A stretch of 64,000 bases of DNA from the NCBI RefSeq assembly GCF_002797935.1, contig NZ_PGER01000001.1:186001-250000 (forward strand), given 5' to 3'. A program made the position numbers and the translations under genes. This document shows, in pieces, positions 54,023-63,182 of this stretch. Every line of letters starts with the position of its first letter. Within the stretch, counting starts at the first letter, position 1. Under the pieces are notes generated by a model that was given only the letters and a program-made list of their open reading frames with translations, ran no database searches and was not told where the DNA came from. This stretch comes from Flavobacterium sp. 1 (GTDB taxonomy: Bacteria; Bacteroidota; Bacteroidia; Flavobacteriales; Flavobacteriaceae).

Positions 54023-54880
54023 TTAGTTTATAACAGCATTCGTATTTTTTTCAGCTTCATCGCGTAAAGTATAAAAATCCATATCAAAAGCATCTTTAAA
54101 ATATTTTACGACTAACGCTTCTTTTGCTATTAGTGCAAAATATGCCGAATCACTTATAATATTATTCAAAAAAGCAGCATACTCAGCTTTTGAACTGATT
54201 AATATAACAGAGGCTGTTTCGGCAAAATCTTCATTAATATTAGATCTCGCATAACTAGTAATAAAACCTAATTCATTTGAGGAAGGAATTGTATAATTGT
54301 ACCAATCGGCAGTATATCCAACTGGAGTAATTGCCGCCCAAGCTTTCTCATCAAAAGGTTTATTCTGATTTAAAATATGAATATACTCGTGTTGAATGGT
54401 GTGTATAAACTCTTTTATATTTGCTCGATTTGTTTTGTCGATATAATCAGTTTCAAAAAGTGTTACTCGTTGTCCTCCTTCGGCTAGTCCTAAGGTTCTC
54501 GTACCTACACTATTTAAATTAACTCCTCCTATCAAAACAATTTCTCGCGGAGCAATTTTTTTTACAAAATCTGCCCCGCCGATTGTTTTATAGCTATCAA
54601 GCCATATTTTTTGAACTATCTCAAGTGCTGGCTGGACGCTGCTTACTAATGGCGGGAATAAATAGCGGCTATTATCTACCGTATTTTGGTTCCACTTATA
54701 TTGGACATTTATATTGTAAGGGTTTAGATAATTTATACCTATCCAATTATCCAGTGCAGTTTTTGTTGGCTGATTATAATCAAGCTGGCTTTCACCTACT
54801 TGATCATCATTCGAACAAGCAACAAGAGCCGCCAATGTCAAAAACAAAACTGCTATTTTATTATATTTTACTATTTTCAT
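54023..54880 (-). CDS. Zinc metallohydrolase lipoprotein associated with SusC/D import (HExxH)
   Basis: A 285-aa lipoprotein (lipobox LAALVAC, Cys22). Residues 164-168 read HEYIH inside IHTIQHEYIHILNQNKPFDE, an HExxH zinc site. The whole resembles the substrate import-associated zinc metallohydrolase lipoprotein family that travels with SusC/SusD and DUF4302 genes. It probably trims a peptide or conjugate ligand at the cell surface. It lies 19 bases after susD. Confidence 0.85.
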   Translation of the reverse strand: MKIVKYNKIAVLFLTLAALVACSNDDQVGESQLDYNQPTKTALDNWIGINYLNPYNINVQYKWNQNTVDNSRYLFPPLVSSVQPALEIVQKIWLDSYKTIGGADFVKKIAPREIVLIGGVNLNSVGTRTLGLAEGGQRVTLFETDYIDKTNRANIKEFIHTIQHEYIHILNQNKPFDEKAWAAITPVGYTADWYNYTIPSSNELGFITSYARSNINEDFAETASVILISSKAEYAAFLNNIISDSAYFALIAKEALVVKYFKDAFDMDFYTLRDEAEKNTNAVIN

Positions 54881-54899
54881 GATATTTTGCTTTTAAAAA

Positions 54900-56387
54900 T
54901 TATCTAGGATTTAATTCGATACCATTACCTGATGCGTGAAGAGGTATTTGTAAAGCTCTACGATTATCATCTTTGGCTAAAACATTGGTTGGTTTGTTTT
55001 CAATTTCATGATTAACAACAATATTAAAACGCTTTACATCGAACCATCTCATCCCTTCGTGTATAAAATCTCTTCGTCTTGTTTCGGCAATTGCTTTTAT
55101 ATAAGATGTTTGTACTGGAGTCATAGTATAAAACGGAGTGTACTCATCAGCAACTACAGGATATTTTGCAACAACTTTAGCTTGTGTTAGTTTATCAGTA
55201 GTGGCGTTGTATCCTACTGTTCTAGTCGATAAAAAGTATTCCAATTCATCATTTGCCAAACTTATCTGTCCAGCCATAACATGGGCTTCTATACGATTTA
55301 AGAAAAACTCATCATTGCTTAGCAAAACTTCAGCAACATAAGGTTCTCCAATTCCCGCTGTTACATTTGTATACTTGAAATACTCATAGAACTTAGGAAG
55401 AAATACAGTTCTGCTGCTATTGTATGAATAAAAATTGTACAGCCAGCTTTTTCCAAAAAGACTGGTACCAGACCCCAAAATTTCTCCATACCTAGTTCCC
55501 GACAGATAAAATCTACTTTGGGAGGCTGATCTTCCGACAATTGAATTTGCCGATACTATTAATAAATTTGTTTGAGCTGCACTGCTGGCATAGCTTACAC
55601 GCTGCTCATCTGGAGTCATTAGATCATAGGATGCAAAATCTCTTATTTTTCCAACTGGTGGTTTAGAACCTAAGTCGTTTGATAATGCGATTACCCTATT
55701 CCAATCTCCTTTTATTAAATAAAACCTGCTTGCAAATGCTTTAGCGGCATCTTTATTAAAATGGAATTTTGGTTCTTTATACCCATTGGTTATATATGGC
55801 AGTCCTTCTTCAATATCTTTTTGAATAAAGTCAAAAACTTCTTGAACTGTGTTTCGCTTGTATTGAGGAGCTAGCTCGGTTTCGGGTTTTGTAAGATAGG
55901 GAATTCCTATAGTTGAGCTAGCTGTAGCAGGGTTGTACCGTTGTGACCAAAAAGACACTAACATAAAATGAGCATAGGCTCTAGCTAATAATGCTTCTCC
56001 TTTTTGAGGATTTAGACTGCTTGGACTTCCTAAATCTTCAATTGCCTGCAGTGCTGTATTTGCATGTGCAATAGCTCTGTAGCAAGCATCCCAATAGTAG
56101 GCTTGGGTATCAATATTATTAGTTTCTGTTTGAATTTCCCAATTGTAGTTTTGAAGGTTTTTTATGAGTGTGTTTCCAAATTGGATTCCACTATCAAAAA
56201 CGTTATCAGACATTGTTTCGGCAATATCAAAATAGCTCATCTGAGGATAAGCATTGACCAAAACTTCAGAGATTTTATCAGGAGTATTTATTTCGGTTCT
56301 ATTATCGGGTTTCTCAGAAAGAAAATCATCACAACTGCTAACACCTGCAAGGATTAGAAGTAATAGTGTTATTTTTAAGTTTTTCAT
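54900..56387 (-). CDS. SusD/RagB family nutrient-binding outer-membrane lipoprotein
   Basis: A 495-aa lipoprotein (lipobox LAGVSSC). YYWDACYRAIAHANTALQAI, GEALLARAYAHFMLVSFWSQ and the C-terminal AIAETRRRDFIHEGMRWFDV are SusD hallmarks. It forms the lid of the SusC transporter and binds the ligand. It sits 12 bases after susC, within one operon. The ligand is unknown; no glycoside hydrolases are present, while a metallohydrolase is. Confidence 0.93.
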   Translation of the reverse strand: MKNLKITLLLLILAGVSSCDDFLSEKPDNRTEINTPDKISEVLVNAYPQMSYFDIAETMSDNVFDSGIQFGNTLIKNLQNYNWEIQTETNNIDTQAYYWDACYRAIAHANTALQAIEDLGSPSSLNPQKGEALLARAYAHFMLVSFWSQRYNPATASSTIGIPYLTKPETELAPQYKRNTVQEVFDFIQKDIEEGLPYITNGYKEPKFHFNKDAAKAFASRFYLIKGDWNRVIALSNDLGSKPPVGKIRDFASYDLMTPDEQRVSYASSAAQTNLLIVSANSIVGRSASQSRFYLSGTRYGEILGSGTSLFGKSWLYNFYSYNSSRTVFLPKFYEYFKYTNVTAGIGEPYVAEVLLSNDEFFLNRIEAHVMAGQISLANDELEYFLSTRTVGYNATTDKLTQAKVVAKYPVVADEYTPFYTMTPVQTSYIKAIAETRRRDFIHEGMRWFDVKRFNIVVNHEIENKPTNVLAKDDNRRALQIPLHASGNGIELNPR

Positions 56388-56399
56388 AATTTTATAATA

Positions 56400-59300
56400 T
56401 TAAAATGAAAGGTTTATAGCAAAAGTATATTGAGTGGTAACTGGCATGGCAACGCCTCCAGTATTTCGGAATTCAGGATCTTGGCCATTTAATTTTTTGT
56501 CAGAATAAATTAGCCAAGGATTAACAGAAGAGCCTCTTAAAGTAAAGGCACTAAGTCCTAATTTTTTCTTCAAATCTTTTGGGAATTCCCAACTCAATGA
56601 TATGTTTTTTAATCTTACAAAATCACCATCTGCAATTCTAACATCTGAATAGTTATAAGTATTATAAGCTCTTGCTAATGTTCTTGATCCATCGTAGTTT
56701 GTATTCATTTGTTTATCAGCAATAACTGGAACATTTGTGTAATTTTCATCGCCAGGGTTGATCCAACGGTTAGTAAATTCTTTGGTAAAAACGGTTAAAT
56801 CATCATAAGTGCTATCATAAATAGGATTTAGACGTATTTTGTTTCCACCAGATCCAACAAAAAAGACATATAATGACCAATTTTTATAGGTAAATGTATT
56901 TGCTAAACCAATAGATTTATTTGGTTCAATAGAGCCTTCGTATTTTAAATATTTAGTAACATCTTGATTATCTTGAAAATTAGCTCCTGTGATTTTATCT
57001 GTTTCTCCTTCAGCCATTATAAAAGTTGGTAAACCTTGATTATTTAAGCCTGTAAATTGATAAGAATAAATTGCATTTCTCGGGTGTCCAACAGTATTAC
57101 CGCCATTACCATCAATTAAATCGAATGCAGTAGGCTTATTTTGTAATTTTGTAATCTCTTGATTATAAATTGAAAAGTTTAATGTTGTTGACCATTTAAA
57201 ATCTTTATTATTAATGTTTTTTGTTGTAAAACCAACTTCAAGACCTTTGGTTTCCATATTTGCATAGTTACCTTGTTTTATTCTTTGTCCTCCTACCCCA
57301 GAGGTAATAACATAATCCACTAAATCAAATGCTTTTCTGCTGTACACATCTGTTGTAAATTGTATTCTGTTATTAAACATTCCTAAATCTAATCCTAAAT
57401 TAGTCTCAAATTGTTTCTCCCAAGTCAATGCTCCGTTTTGTAATTCATCGATTTGGATTCCTGATTCTCTGTCATCAATATTAAAACGATCAGTAATATA
57501 ACTTTTGTAGATTGCCAATGAGTTTGTCGCCGGTCCAGCTGTTGCAGTAAGTCCATAAGCCCCCCTTAGGCTTAAATTGTTTACAGATTCAATATTCTTC
57601 ATGAAATTTTCTTCAGAAAGATTCCATTTTCCACTAAAAGTGTAAGTAGGTAACCATCTTGAAGAACCGCTGTCTCCCTGTCTGTTTGATCCATCATAAC
57701 GGCCTGTTACTGAAGCTGTATAGCGGCGGTTATAAGTGTATCCAACTTTACCGAAGAAACCTACCGTTCTTTCTTTTTCTACATTAAATCCATAATAAGA
57801 ATCTCCTCCGTTAATTATTTTTTCGATAATTCTAGGGTCAGTAAAAGCGGTAAGACCTCGGTCATACTGAATTCCAGCTGCTGTAAAATTATCACTGCTT
57901 CTATCTACAACACGCATTTCAGTACCGAAGAAACCTTCTAATTCATGTTTATCTTTGAAAACATCTCTGTAGGTAATACTATTTCTAAGATTATAAGAAG
58001 TCATATCATTTGTGAATTTTCTCAAGAAACCGCCATTTGGTAAAACCGAAACTTTAGGAGCAGTTAAGTCATTAGGATCTTGATATAAAAAAATATTCTC
58101 ATCCCTAACCAATGTGTTAACACCATCTTCACCATCAGGAGTTCCTGCTTTGTAAGCGCCCACAACATTTGAATTTTCTAATATTTTATGTTCACGGCTT
58201 GTATTTGCGTAACGGCCAGATCCTGTTAGATTATAGTTTAGTTTGGAATTAATTTTATAATCTAAATCTAGTTGAAATCGAATGTCCTTAACTTCAATTT
58301 CCATAAAATTGTTTTTCAATTCATTTAGGATATTCATCGAGGCCCAATTGTTTCTGTAATATTCTAAATTCCCATTATCATCATAAGGTCTTAAGGTTCT
58401 GCTAGTATTTAAAACATAATTAAAAGGATTGATATCAAAATCTCTGGTAACTTTTCCAAAAACTTCATCTTTTTCACTTTCGTAACTTCCTGGAGCGTTT
58501 TGATTACGAACTGAAGCTAGAGTTGATAAGGTTATATTTAATTTATCGTTTACAAAAAACGTTCCTTTGATGTTTGATGATAATTGGTTTACTTGATCAG
58601 CAATAGTCCATCCTGGATCATTGTAATAGCCTAATGAAGCATAAAAGGTGTTGTTTTTACCTCCTCCGGCAAAACTCAAAGAATGATTTTGTGTAATTGA
58701 GGGTCTAAAGAGTACATTGAACCAATCTGTATTGGCTAATTCATATTTTTTTAGGAAATTATTACGGCTTACAGGATCATTATTTACTAAATAACCGCCA
58801 GTTTCTGGAACATATGTATTGATTGCTCTTCCTAAAATGTTATAAGCACCTCCATATCTGCCATTTACTGTTGATGGTAAATCCAAATATCCTTTAGCTT
58901 CCATTTCTTTAAAAATACTCATTGATTCTTGAGAATTTAAAATGTCATATTGTCCATAATTTGGCACAGTTCTAAGGGATTGCTCTAGTGAGTATGTTAT
59001 TTTTAAAGGCGAATCTCTTCTGCCTTGTCTGGTAGTAACAACAACAACACCGTTTAGAGATCTTGAGCCGTAAATAGAAGTCGCCGATGCATCTTTAAGG
59101 ATTTCTATACTTTGAATGTCGTTAGCGTTTAAACCCGCAATTGATGAACTTAGTAAAGTCTCTGAGTTTCCTGAAGCTAAATCAGCAAATGAAAGATTGA
59201 TAATGTCTTCTTGTACTACTCCATCAATAACCCATAGCGGTTTTGTATCTCCGAAAATTGATGAAGATCCACGTACCGTAATTTTTGGTGCAGTACCAAA

Positions 59301-60125
59301 AGTACCTGTAACATTTTGTACAGTTACCCCGGCTGCTTTACCTTCAATCATTCGGCTAACATCAACTACTCCGTCTACTTTTAGTTCCTTATCGGTAATT
59401 TTGCTGACAGCTCCTGTAAAAGTTCTTTTTGATGTTTTTTCATATCCAGTGGTAATGATAACTTCGTTAAGACTTTGCCCTATTTCAGATAAGACTACAG
59501 TGATAAAATCATTAGTAACATCAATTTCTTTGGTTTGCATGCCAATGTAACTAATCACAATTTTTGAACTGCCGGCAGGTATTTCTATCGAGAATGCCCC
59601 GTCAAAATCGGTTAATGTGGTAACCTTACTTCCTTTTACCAATATTGATGCTCCTGGTAACGGATTGCCATTGGAATCTATTACTTTTCCTTTTACAATC
59701 GTAGCTGCAATTAAATTAGAATTTAATGACTCTAAAAGATCAAAATTTGCAGGTTCTTTAGCAGGTATAGTCTGTAGAACAATCTGGTTGCTTATTTCAG
59801 AGTAACTGATGTTTAATGGTAAAAGTATTTCGTTTAAAACACTGGAGAGTATTTCATCGTTAGCATTAATGTTCACTTTTTGGTTAAGCTGTGTTATTCT
59901 TGAATTATAAGAGAACTTTACGTTAGCTGATTTTTGAAGTTTAGATAATGCACTGGATAAACTCAAGTTGGTAATCGAAATGGTAACTTTTGTATCTAGT
60001 TTTTTCTGTCCTTTGACGCTGTTGGCCATTAAAACAGTCGAAAAGACAAAAGCCAGTACTATCTGAAAGAGTGTTATTTTCATGATTCGATAGAGTAATC
60101 GTTGTTTGACAACAGGTTTTTTCAT
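56400..60125 (-). CDS. SusC/RagA family TonB-linked transporter with N-terminal STN signalling domain
   Basis: A 1241-aa outer-membrane transporter. It has a signal peptide (residues ~1-40), a secretin/TonB short N-terminal (STN) domain (~45-117: ITNLSLSSALSKLQKSANVK), a carboxypeptidase-like domain (~143-212: VKGKVIDSNGNPLPGASILV), and a TonB box region (EVIITTGYEKTSKR). Then come the plug (VTVRGSSSIFG-like KITVRGSSSIFGDTKPLWVI, LKDASATSIYGSRSLNGVVV) and the 22-strand barrel. The STN domain contacts the FecR-type anti-sigma encoded just upstream, so the locus is ligand-induced by cell-surface signalling. Confidence 0.95.
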   Translation of the reverse strand: MKKPVVKQRLLYRIMKITLFQIVLAFVFSTVLMANSVKGQKKLDTKVTISITNLSLSSALSKLQKSANVKFSYNSRITQLNQKVNINANDEILSSVLNEILLPLNISYSEISNQIVLQTIPAKEPANFDLLESLNSNLIAATIVKGKVIDSNGNPLPGASILVKGSKVTTLTDFDGAFSIEIPAGSSKIVISYIGMQTKEIDVTNDFITVVLSEIGQSLNEVIITTGYEKTSKRTFTGAVSKITDKELKVDGVVDVSRMIEGKAAGVTVQNVTGTFGTAPKITVRGSSSIFGDTKPLWVIDGVVQEDIINLSFADLASGNSETLLSSSIAGLNANDIQSIEILKDASATSIYGSRSLNGVVVVTTRQGRRDSPLKITYSLEQSLRTVPNYGQYDILNSQESMSIFKEMEAKGYLDLPSTVNGRYGGAYNILGRAINTYVPETGGYLVNNDPVSRNNFLKKYELANTDWFNVLFRPSITQNHSLSFAGGGKNNTFYASLGYYNDPGWTIADQVNQLSSNIKGTFFVNDKLNITLSTLASVRNQNAPGSYESEKDEVFGKVTRDFDINPFNYVLNTSRTLRPYDDNGNLEYYRNNWASMNILNELKNNFMEIEVKDIRFQLDLDYKINSKLNYNLTGSGRYANTSREHKILENSNVVGAYKAGTPDGEDGVNTLVRDENIFLYQDPNDLTAPKVSVLPNGGFLRKFTNDMTSYNLRNSITYRDVFKDKHELEGFFGTEMRVVDRSSDNFTAAGIQYDRGLTAFTDPRIIEKIINGGDSYYGFNVEKERTVGFFGKVGYTYNRRYTASVTGRYDGSNRQGDSGSSRWLPTYTFSGKWNLSEENFMKNIESVNNLSLRGAYGLTATAGPATNSLAIYKSYITDRFNIDDRESGIQIDELQNGALTWEKQFETNLGLDLGMFNNRIQFTTDVYSRKAFDLVDYVITSGVGGQRIKQGNYANMETKGLEVGFTTKNINNKDFKWSTTLNFSIYNQEITKLQNKPTAFDLIDGNGGNTVGHPRNAIYSYQFTGLNNQGLPTFIMAEGETDKITGANFQDNQDVTKYLKYEGSIEPNKSIGLANTFTYKNWSLYVFFVGSGGNKIRLNPIYDSTYDDLTVFTKEFTNRWINPGDENYTNVPVIADKQMNTNYDGSRTLARAYNTYNYSDVRIADGDFVRLKNISLSWEFPKDLKKKLGLSAFTLRGSSVNPWLIYSDKKLNGQDPEFRNTGGVAMPVTTQYTFAINLSF

Positions 60126-60217
60126 AATTTTGATTTTGTTTTGATTAATACTTTTTAAACGGGTGTTTTGAAAAACTTACCAAAATGCTTTTTACAGAAA
60201 GCTTTTGATATTAATTT

Positions 60218-60255
60218 AGCGTCGAATGTGTTACAGCATATTCGGCGCTTTTTTT
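60218..60255. other. Hairpin between fecR and susC
   Basis: AGCGTCGAATGTG (60218-60230) pairs with CATATTCGGCGCT (60237-60249), with two wobble pairs and loop TTACAG. The T-run is on the plus strand. On the coding strand it may act as a processing or attenuating structure, so that fecR and susC are expressed at different levels. Confidence 0.5.
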
Positions 60256-60288
60256 GTTTCTAGTACATTTTTTACATAGGCTTGGTTT

Positions 60289-61404
60289 TTAATTGCATCC
60301 TTGGGATGTTATGATAATCTGGTTTCCGTTCATTTCATAACTAGTATTATTCCCAATGCTTTTACAGATAATCTTTAATTTTTCGGGTAAAGGCTGATCG
60401 ATTAATGAAGTAGTTAAATGACAATTTTTTAATTTTTCTTTTGGAAAATCAATCTCTACTTCGTAGGCTTGCTCGATTGTTTTAAATATATGGCTAACAG
60501 GCATGTCTGTAAAATCGAAACTCAATTGTTCTATGGGTTTTGCAGTTTGTTTCAGAACAATATCTCTAGTGACATCTGTTATTTTATCAAATTTGGCAGT
60601 TTCTCTCACGAAGCGTACAGCTTCATTGGGTAATAAAAAAACTTCTTCAGAAGAAGTTTTTGCCGCCTGATTGTTAGAGTGAACTTTTACTTTTCCAGTG
60701 CGGACTATTACTTCTACATTAGGCTGGTTCTCAAAAGCACAAATTCTAAAACTCGTTCCTACAACTTTGGTCACAATTTCGTTGGCAAAAACAAAAAATG
60801 GTTTACTTTTATTTTTACTTATTTCAAAAAAAGCTTCACCCGACAAATACACCTTCCGTTCATTTCCGATAAAAATTTTAGGATAGCTCAGTTTACTTTT
60901 AGGTTGTAACAAAATAGAACTTCCATCAGATAAGGTTATGATTTGAGGATTTTTGGAGTTGTTTGTTTGCTCAACTAATCCTTCATTATTTTCTATGAGA
61001 AGTTCTTGGTAAACACGATTGTCTTTGGCTGTGTCAAAAAAGTTGAAATATCCCCATGAAAATGCTAGACCCATTACCAAAACAGCTGCTGCGGATCTAA
61101 ACCAATTGCTATTCCAAATTTTAGATTTTGGATTTTGGACACTTTTAAGAGCAGCCTCTTTAAGAGCGATTTTTTTCCAAGTATTTTCTAAGGCCGATTC
61201 CACTGTTGCCGTTAACATCTGGGTTTCCTCGACTTTGGTAGCAAGAACCCATAAACGAGCTTCTCCTACTAATTTTGCTCTTTCAGGATTTTCGAGTGTC
61301 CAATTCTCCCACTTGGAAGCATTTTTATTTTGCAGAATCCATTGGCGAAAGGAATCATCACCTAAAAAGTCTTCTATCTGAGTATATTTATTTCGCTTTT
61401 GCAT
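60289..61404 (-). CDS. FecR-type anti-sigma/sigma-regulator
   Basis: A 371-aa inner-membrane regulator. A cytoplasmic N-terminus of ~105 residues contacts the sigma factor. One membrane helix (AAAVLVMGLAFSWGYFNFF) follows, then the periplasmic FecR domain (IITLSDGSSILLQPKSKLSY, VYLSGEAFFEISKNKSKPFF, GTSFRICAFENQPNVEVIVR) and a C-terminal STN-like DUF4974 domain. It should receive the SusC STN signal. Its first 23 bases are duplicated at 63183-63205, and it is now separated from the sigma gene by about 1.9 kb. Confidence 0.92.
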   Translation of the reverse strand: MQKRNKYTQIEDFLGDDSFRQWILQNKNASKWENWTLENPERAKLVGEARLWVLATKVEETQMLTATVESALENTWKKIALKEAALKSVQNPKSKIWNSNWFRSAAAVLVMGLAFSWGYFNFFDTAKDNRVYQELLIENNEGLVEQTNNSKNPQIITLSDGSSILLQPKSKLSYPKIFIGNERKVYLSGEAFFEISKNKSKPFFVFANEIVTKVVGTSFRICAFENQPNVEVIVRTGKVKVHSNNQAAKTSSEEVFLLPNEAVRFVRETAKFDKITDVTRDIVLKQTAKPIEQLSFDFTDMPVSHIFKTIEQAYEVEIDFPKEKLKNCHLTTSLIDQPLPEKLKIICKSIGNNTSYEMNGNQIIITSQGCN

Positions 61405-61568
61405 CTTTGTAATAAGGGTTACAAAAACAATAAGGACACCTCTTTTGTTATATACTCACCTAATTGTGATTTTTTTTAAAATAAATTAAATAAATATTTT
61501 ACAACCTAGATATATGATGAGTATAATATCAAAATGATTGAAATATTCTCTTTCCAATCTTTGCGTAA
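61382..61568. repeat. 187-bp direct repeat, left copy (fecR 5' end, spacer, sigma gene 3' end)
   Basis: It matches 63183-63369 over 187 bases without gaps and with about 12 mismatches. It contains the first codons of the intact fecR, the spacer, and on the minus strand a 20-codon tail LRKDWKENISIILIL... (61506-61568) equal to the end of the sigma factor. The left copy is thus joined to an orphan sigma-gene tail. Beyond 61568 the two copies diverge at once. Confidence 0.9.
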
Positions 61569-61823
61569 TTTTTTTATTGCCCGGTTTTGAACGTAAAGGA
61601 CAACAAAGATCTTCAAGTTCCCGCTGATGTGAATTTAATTGCAATTGAAAATGCCTTGGTGAAAAGGGATAGAAAAGTAACTACCAAAAGTATTGCTAAT
61701 TTGAATCATCTTTTTCAAGAATGCGAAACCAGTTTGTCCATTGAATATGGAATTATTGAACAGACATTCTCTCCAACTGCCTTGGATGAAATTTCTAAAT
61801 GGATTTTGGTTCACGTCAAGTAA
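61569..61823 (+). pseudogene. 3' fragment of an unidentified gene, starting at the repeat junction
   Basis: The plus-strand frame is open from the stop at 61566-61568, exactly where the repeat ends, and runs to TAA 61821-61823. The only start is TTG 61587 (78 aa). The residues DVNLIAIENALVKRDRKVTT and CETSLSIEYGIIEQTFSPTA look like real coding sequence but match no family I recognise. No ribosome site or promoter is visible. It is probably the tail of a gene cut by the rearrangement. A hairpin terminator at 61841-61881 follows. Confidence 0.45.
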
Positions 61824-61840
61824 ATCGATTTATGATTTAT

Positions 61841-61885
61841 AAAGAGACTGTTCAAAAAAGTAATTTTCGGACAGTCTCTTTAATT
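61841..61885 (+). terminator. Hairpin terminator
   Basis: AAAGAGACTGT (61841-61851) pairs with ACAGTCTCTTT (61871-61881), 17 bases after the fragment's stop codon. Confidence 0.65.
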
Positions 61886-61927
61886 TTAATGCTTTATTAT
61901 GTGAAATTTGCTAATACCTCGAATAAG

Positions 61928-62155
61928 TTATGGTGTTTTATCTTCCTTAGGTTTAAATTTTTCAATTCGTTTAGAATATAAATTAACACCAAAAATTATT
62001 GTTCCCATAATGAATGGGATAAAGTGAGAAATTTGCCAAAAAAGATCGATTCCGGTTTTCAATCCTTCATCAGACAGATCAAATATACCTAGTCCTATAA
62101 AAAATAGACATATAACAAATAAAATAAATTGGATCTTATAGTTTATCTTAATCAT
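61928..62155 (-). CDS. Small two-TM membrane protein, 75 aa, paired with the upstream lipoprotein gene
   Basis: Two hydrophobic helices (IQFILFVICLFFIGLGIF and ISHFIPFIMGTIIFGVNLY) and a charged tail (KRIEKFKPKEDKTP). It begins 32 bases after the end of the lipoprotein frame on the same strand. No family is recognised. The arrangement mirrors the pair at 51002-52195. Confidence 0.55.
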   Translation of the reverse strand: MIKINYKIQFILFVICLFFIGLGIFDLSDEGLKTGIDLFWQISHFIPFIMGTIIFGVNLYSKRIEKFKPKEDKTP

Positions 62156-62187
62156 AGATTTTGAATTTGTGTAAGAGTGATTTAATA

Positions 62188-62700
62188 TTACAATGATAAA
62201 GTAACTAAAATTGGTGAACTGTTTAAATCTCCTTCAGCGTCAAATGTGATTAATTCCTCAACTTTCTGCTCTTTTGGTGCTTTCCACGCAGGTTGTTTAG
62301 GCGGCTTATTCCCGCCGCAAGCTGCACCCCATTCTGCACTTGCCCATATAAATCCGGCAACAGCAACTCCTGTAGCTGCGCCAAATGAACCAACTTCAAT
62401 AGTAGCAAGACCAACAAATGCTATACCTACTCCTATAGAAGCTGATGCACAGCTTCCAAAGAATCCTCCATTCTTTTTAGAAGTTAAAGTGACTCCTTTG
62501 AAAAAGTCTGGATCGTAATTGTTGATAACTTTTAAGCCATCGATAAAGTTATAGAAACGTTGTAATTTTTTACTTGACATCGGTAATAATAAAATTGCGC
62601 TTTCAAAATGAGATATTGAAGTATCGAAATTTTTAGTGTTTAATAATTCATCTTTTAGTGTGGAAACTGTTGCTAATTCTTGTGTAGTAAATAAATGCAA
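62188..62700 (-). pseudogene. C-terminal part of a lipoprotein gene cut by an in-frame stop
   Basis: A 170-codon frame from TTG 62700 in exactly the same frame as the lipoprotein start at 63054; only TAA 62722-62724 divides them. It contains FESAILLLPMSSKKLQRFYN, then GSCASASIGVGIAFVGLATI, EVGSFGAATGVAVAGF and IWASAEWGAACGGN, a Gly/Ala-rich hydrophobic stretch between cysteines, then PPKQPAWKAPKEQKVEELIT. Alone it has no signal peptide, so independent translation would make little sense. Confidence 0.55.
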
Positions 62701-62721
62701 ATCAGTTAAATATTGGATATT

Positions 62722-63054
62722 TTATTCATATGTCTGATCTAATATAGGTGCTATTCTACTATCTATTTCAATACTTAAATCTTGAACTTCTAAAAGTTCT
62801 TGATATTCTTCATATGGCTCTTCAACGGGAGTTTCAGTAAGGCTTTTATGTGATAAACTAACTCTTTCGGTTGCTAATTGTGCATCTTTGGTTTTGATTG
62901 CATTACTAACTGTTAAAATATCTTCGTCTGTTAATCGATGTGTTGCAATGGTACTATTCCTTATTGAATCTTCTTTGGTTTCGCAAGATGATATTAATAA
63001 TATACAAGTGATAATTAGTGTGCAAAATTTAGACTTTAGTTTATAATTTATCAT
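62722..63054 (-). pseudogene. N-terminal part of the same lipoprotein (signal peptide and helical region)
   Basis: A 110-aa frame: signal peptide LIITCILLISSC with lipobox Cys, then TDEDILTVSNAIKTKDAQLA and EEPYEEYQELLEVQDLSIEI. It ends at TAA after DQTYE; reading on in frame gives NIQYLTDLHLFTTQELATV and the C-terminal part. The joined reading frame is 289 codons, close to the 297 residues of the lipoprotein at 51302-52195. It is either a broken gene or a short truncated product. Confidence 0.55.
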
Positions 63055-63182
63055 TTTGTTGTGTTTTTATAATGAATAATGTATCTGGTGTTTTCTTACG
63101 AGTTTTAATCAAGTAATTGTATACTTGGTTAAAATTCTCAAATAGCCTCTGCAATTTTTTGTTAAATTTCTTTTTTATAGGC

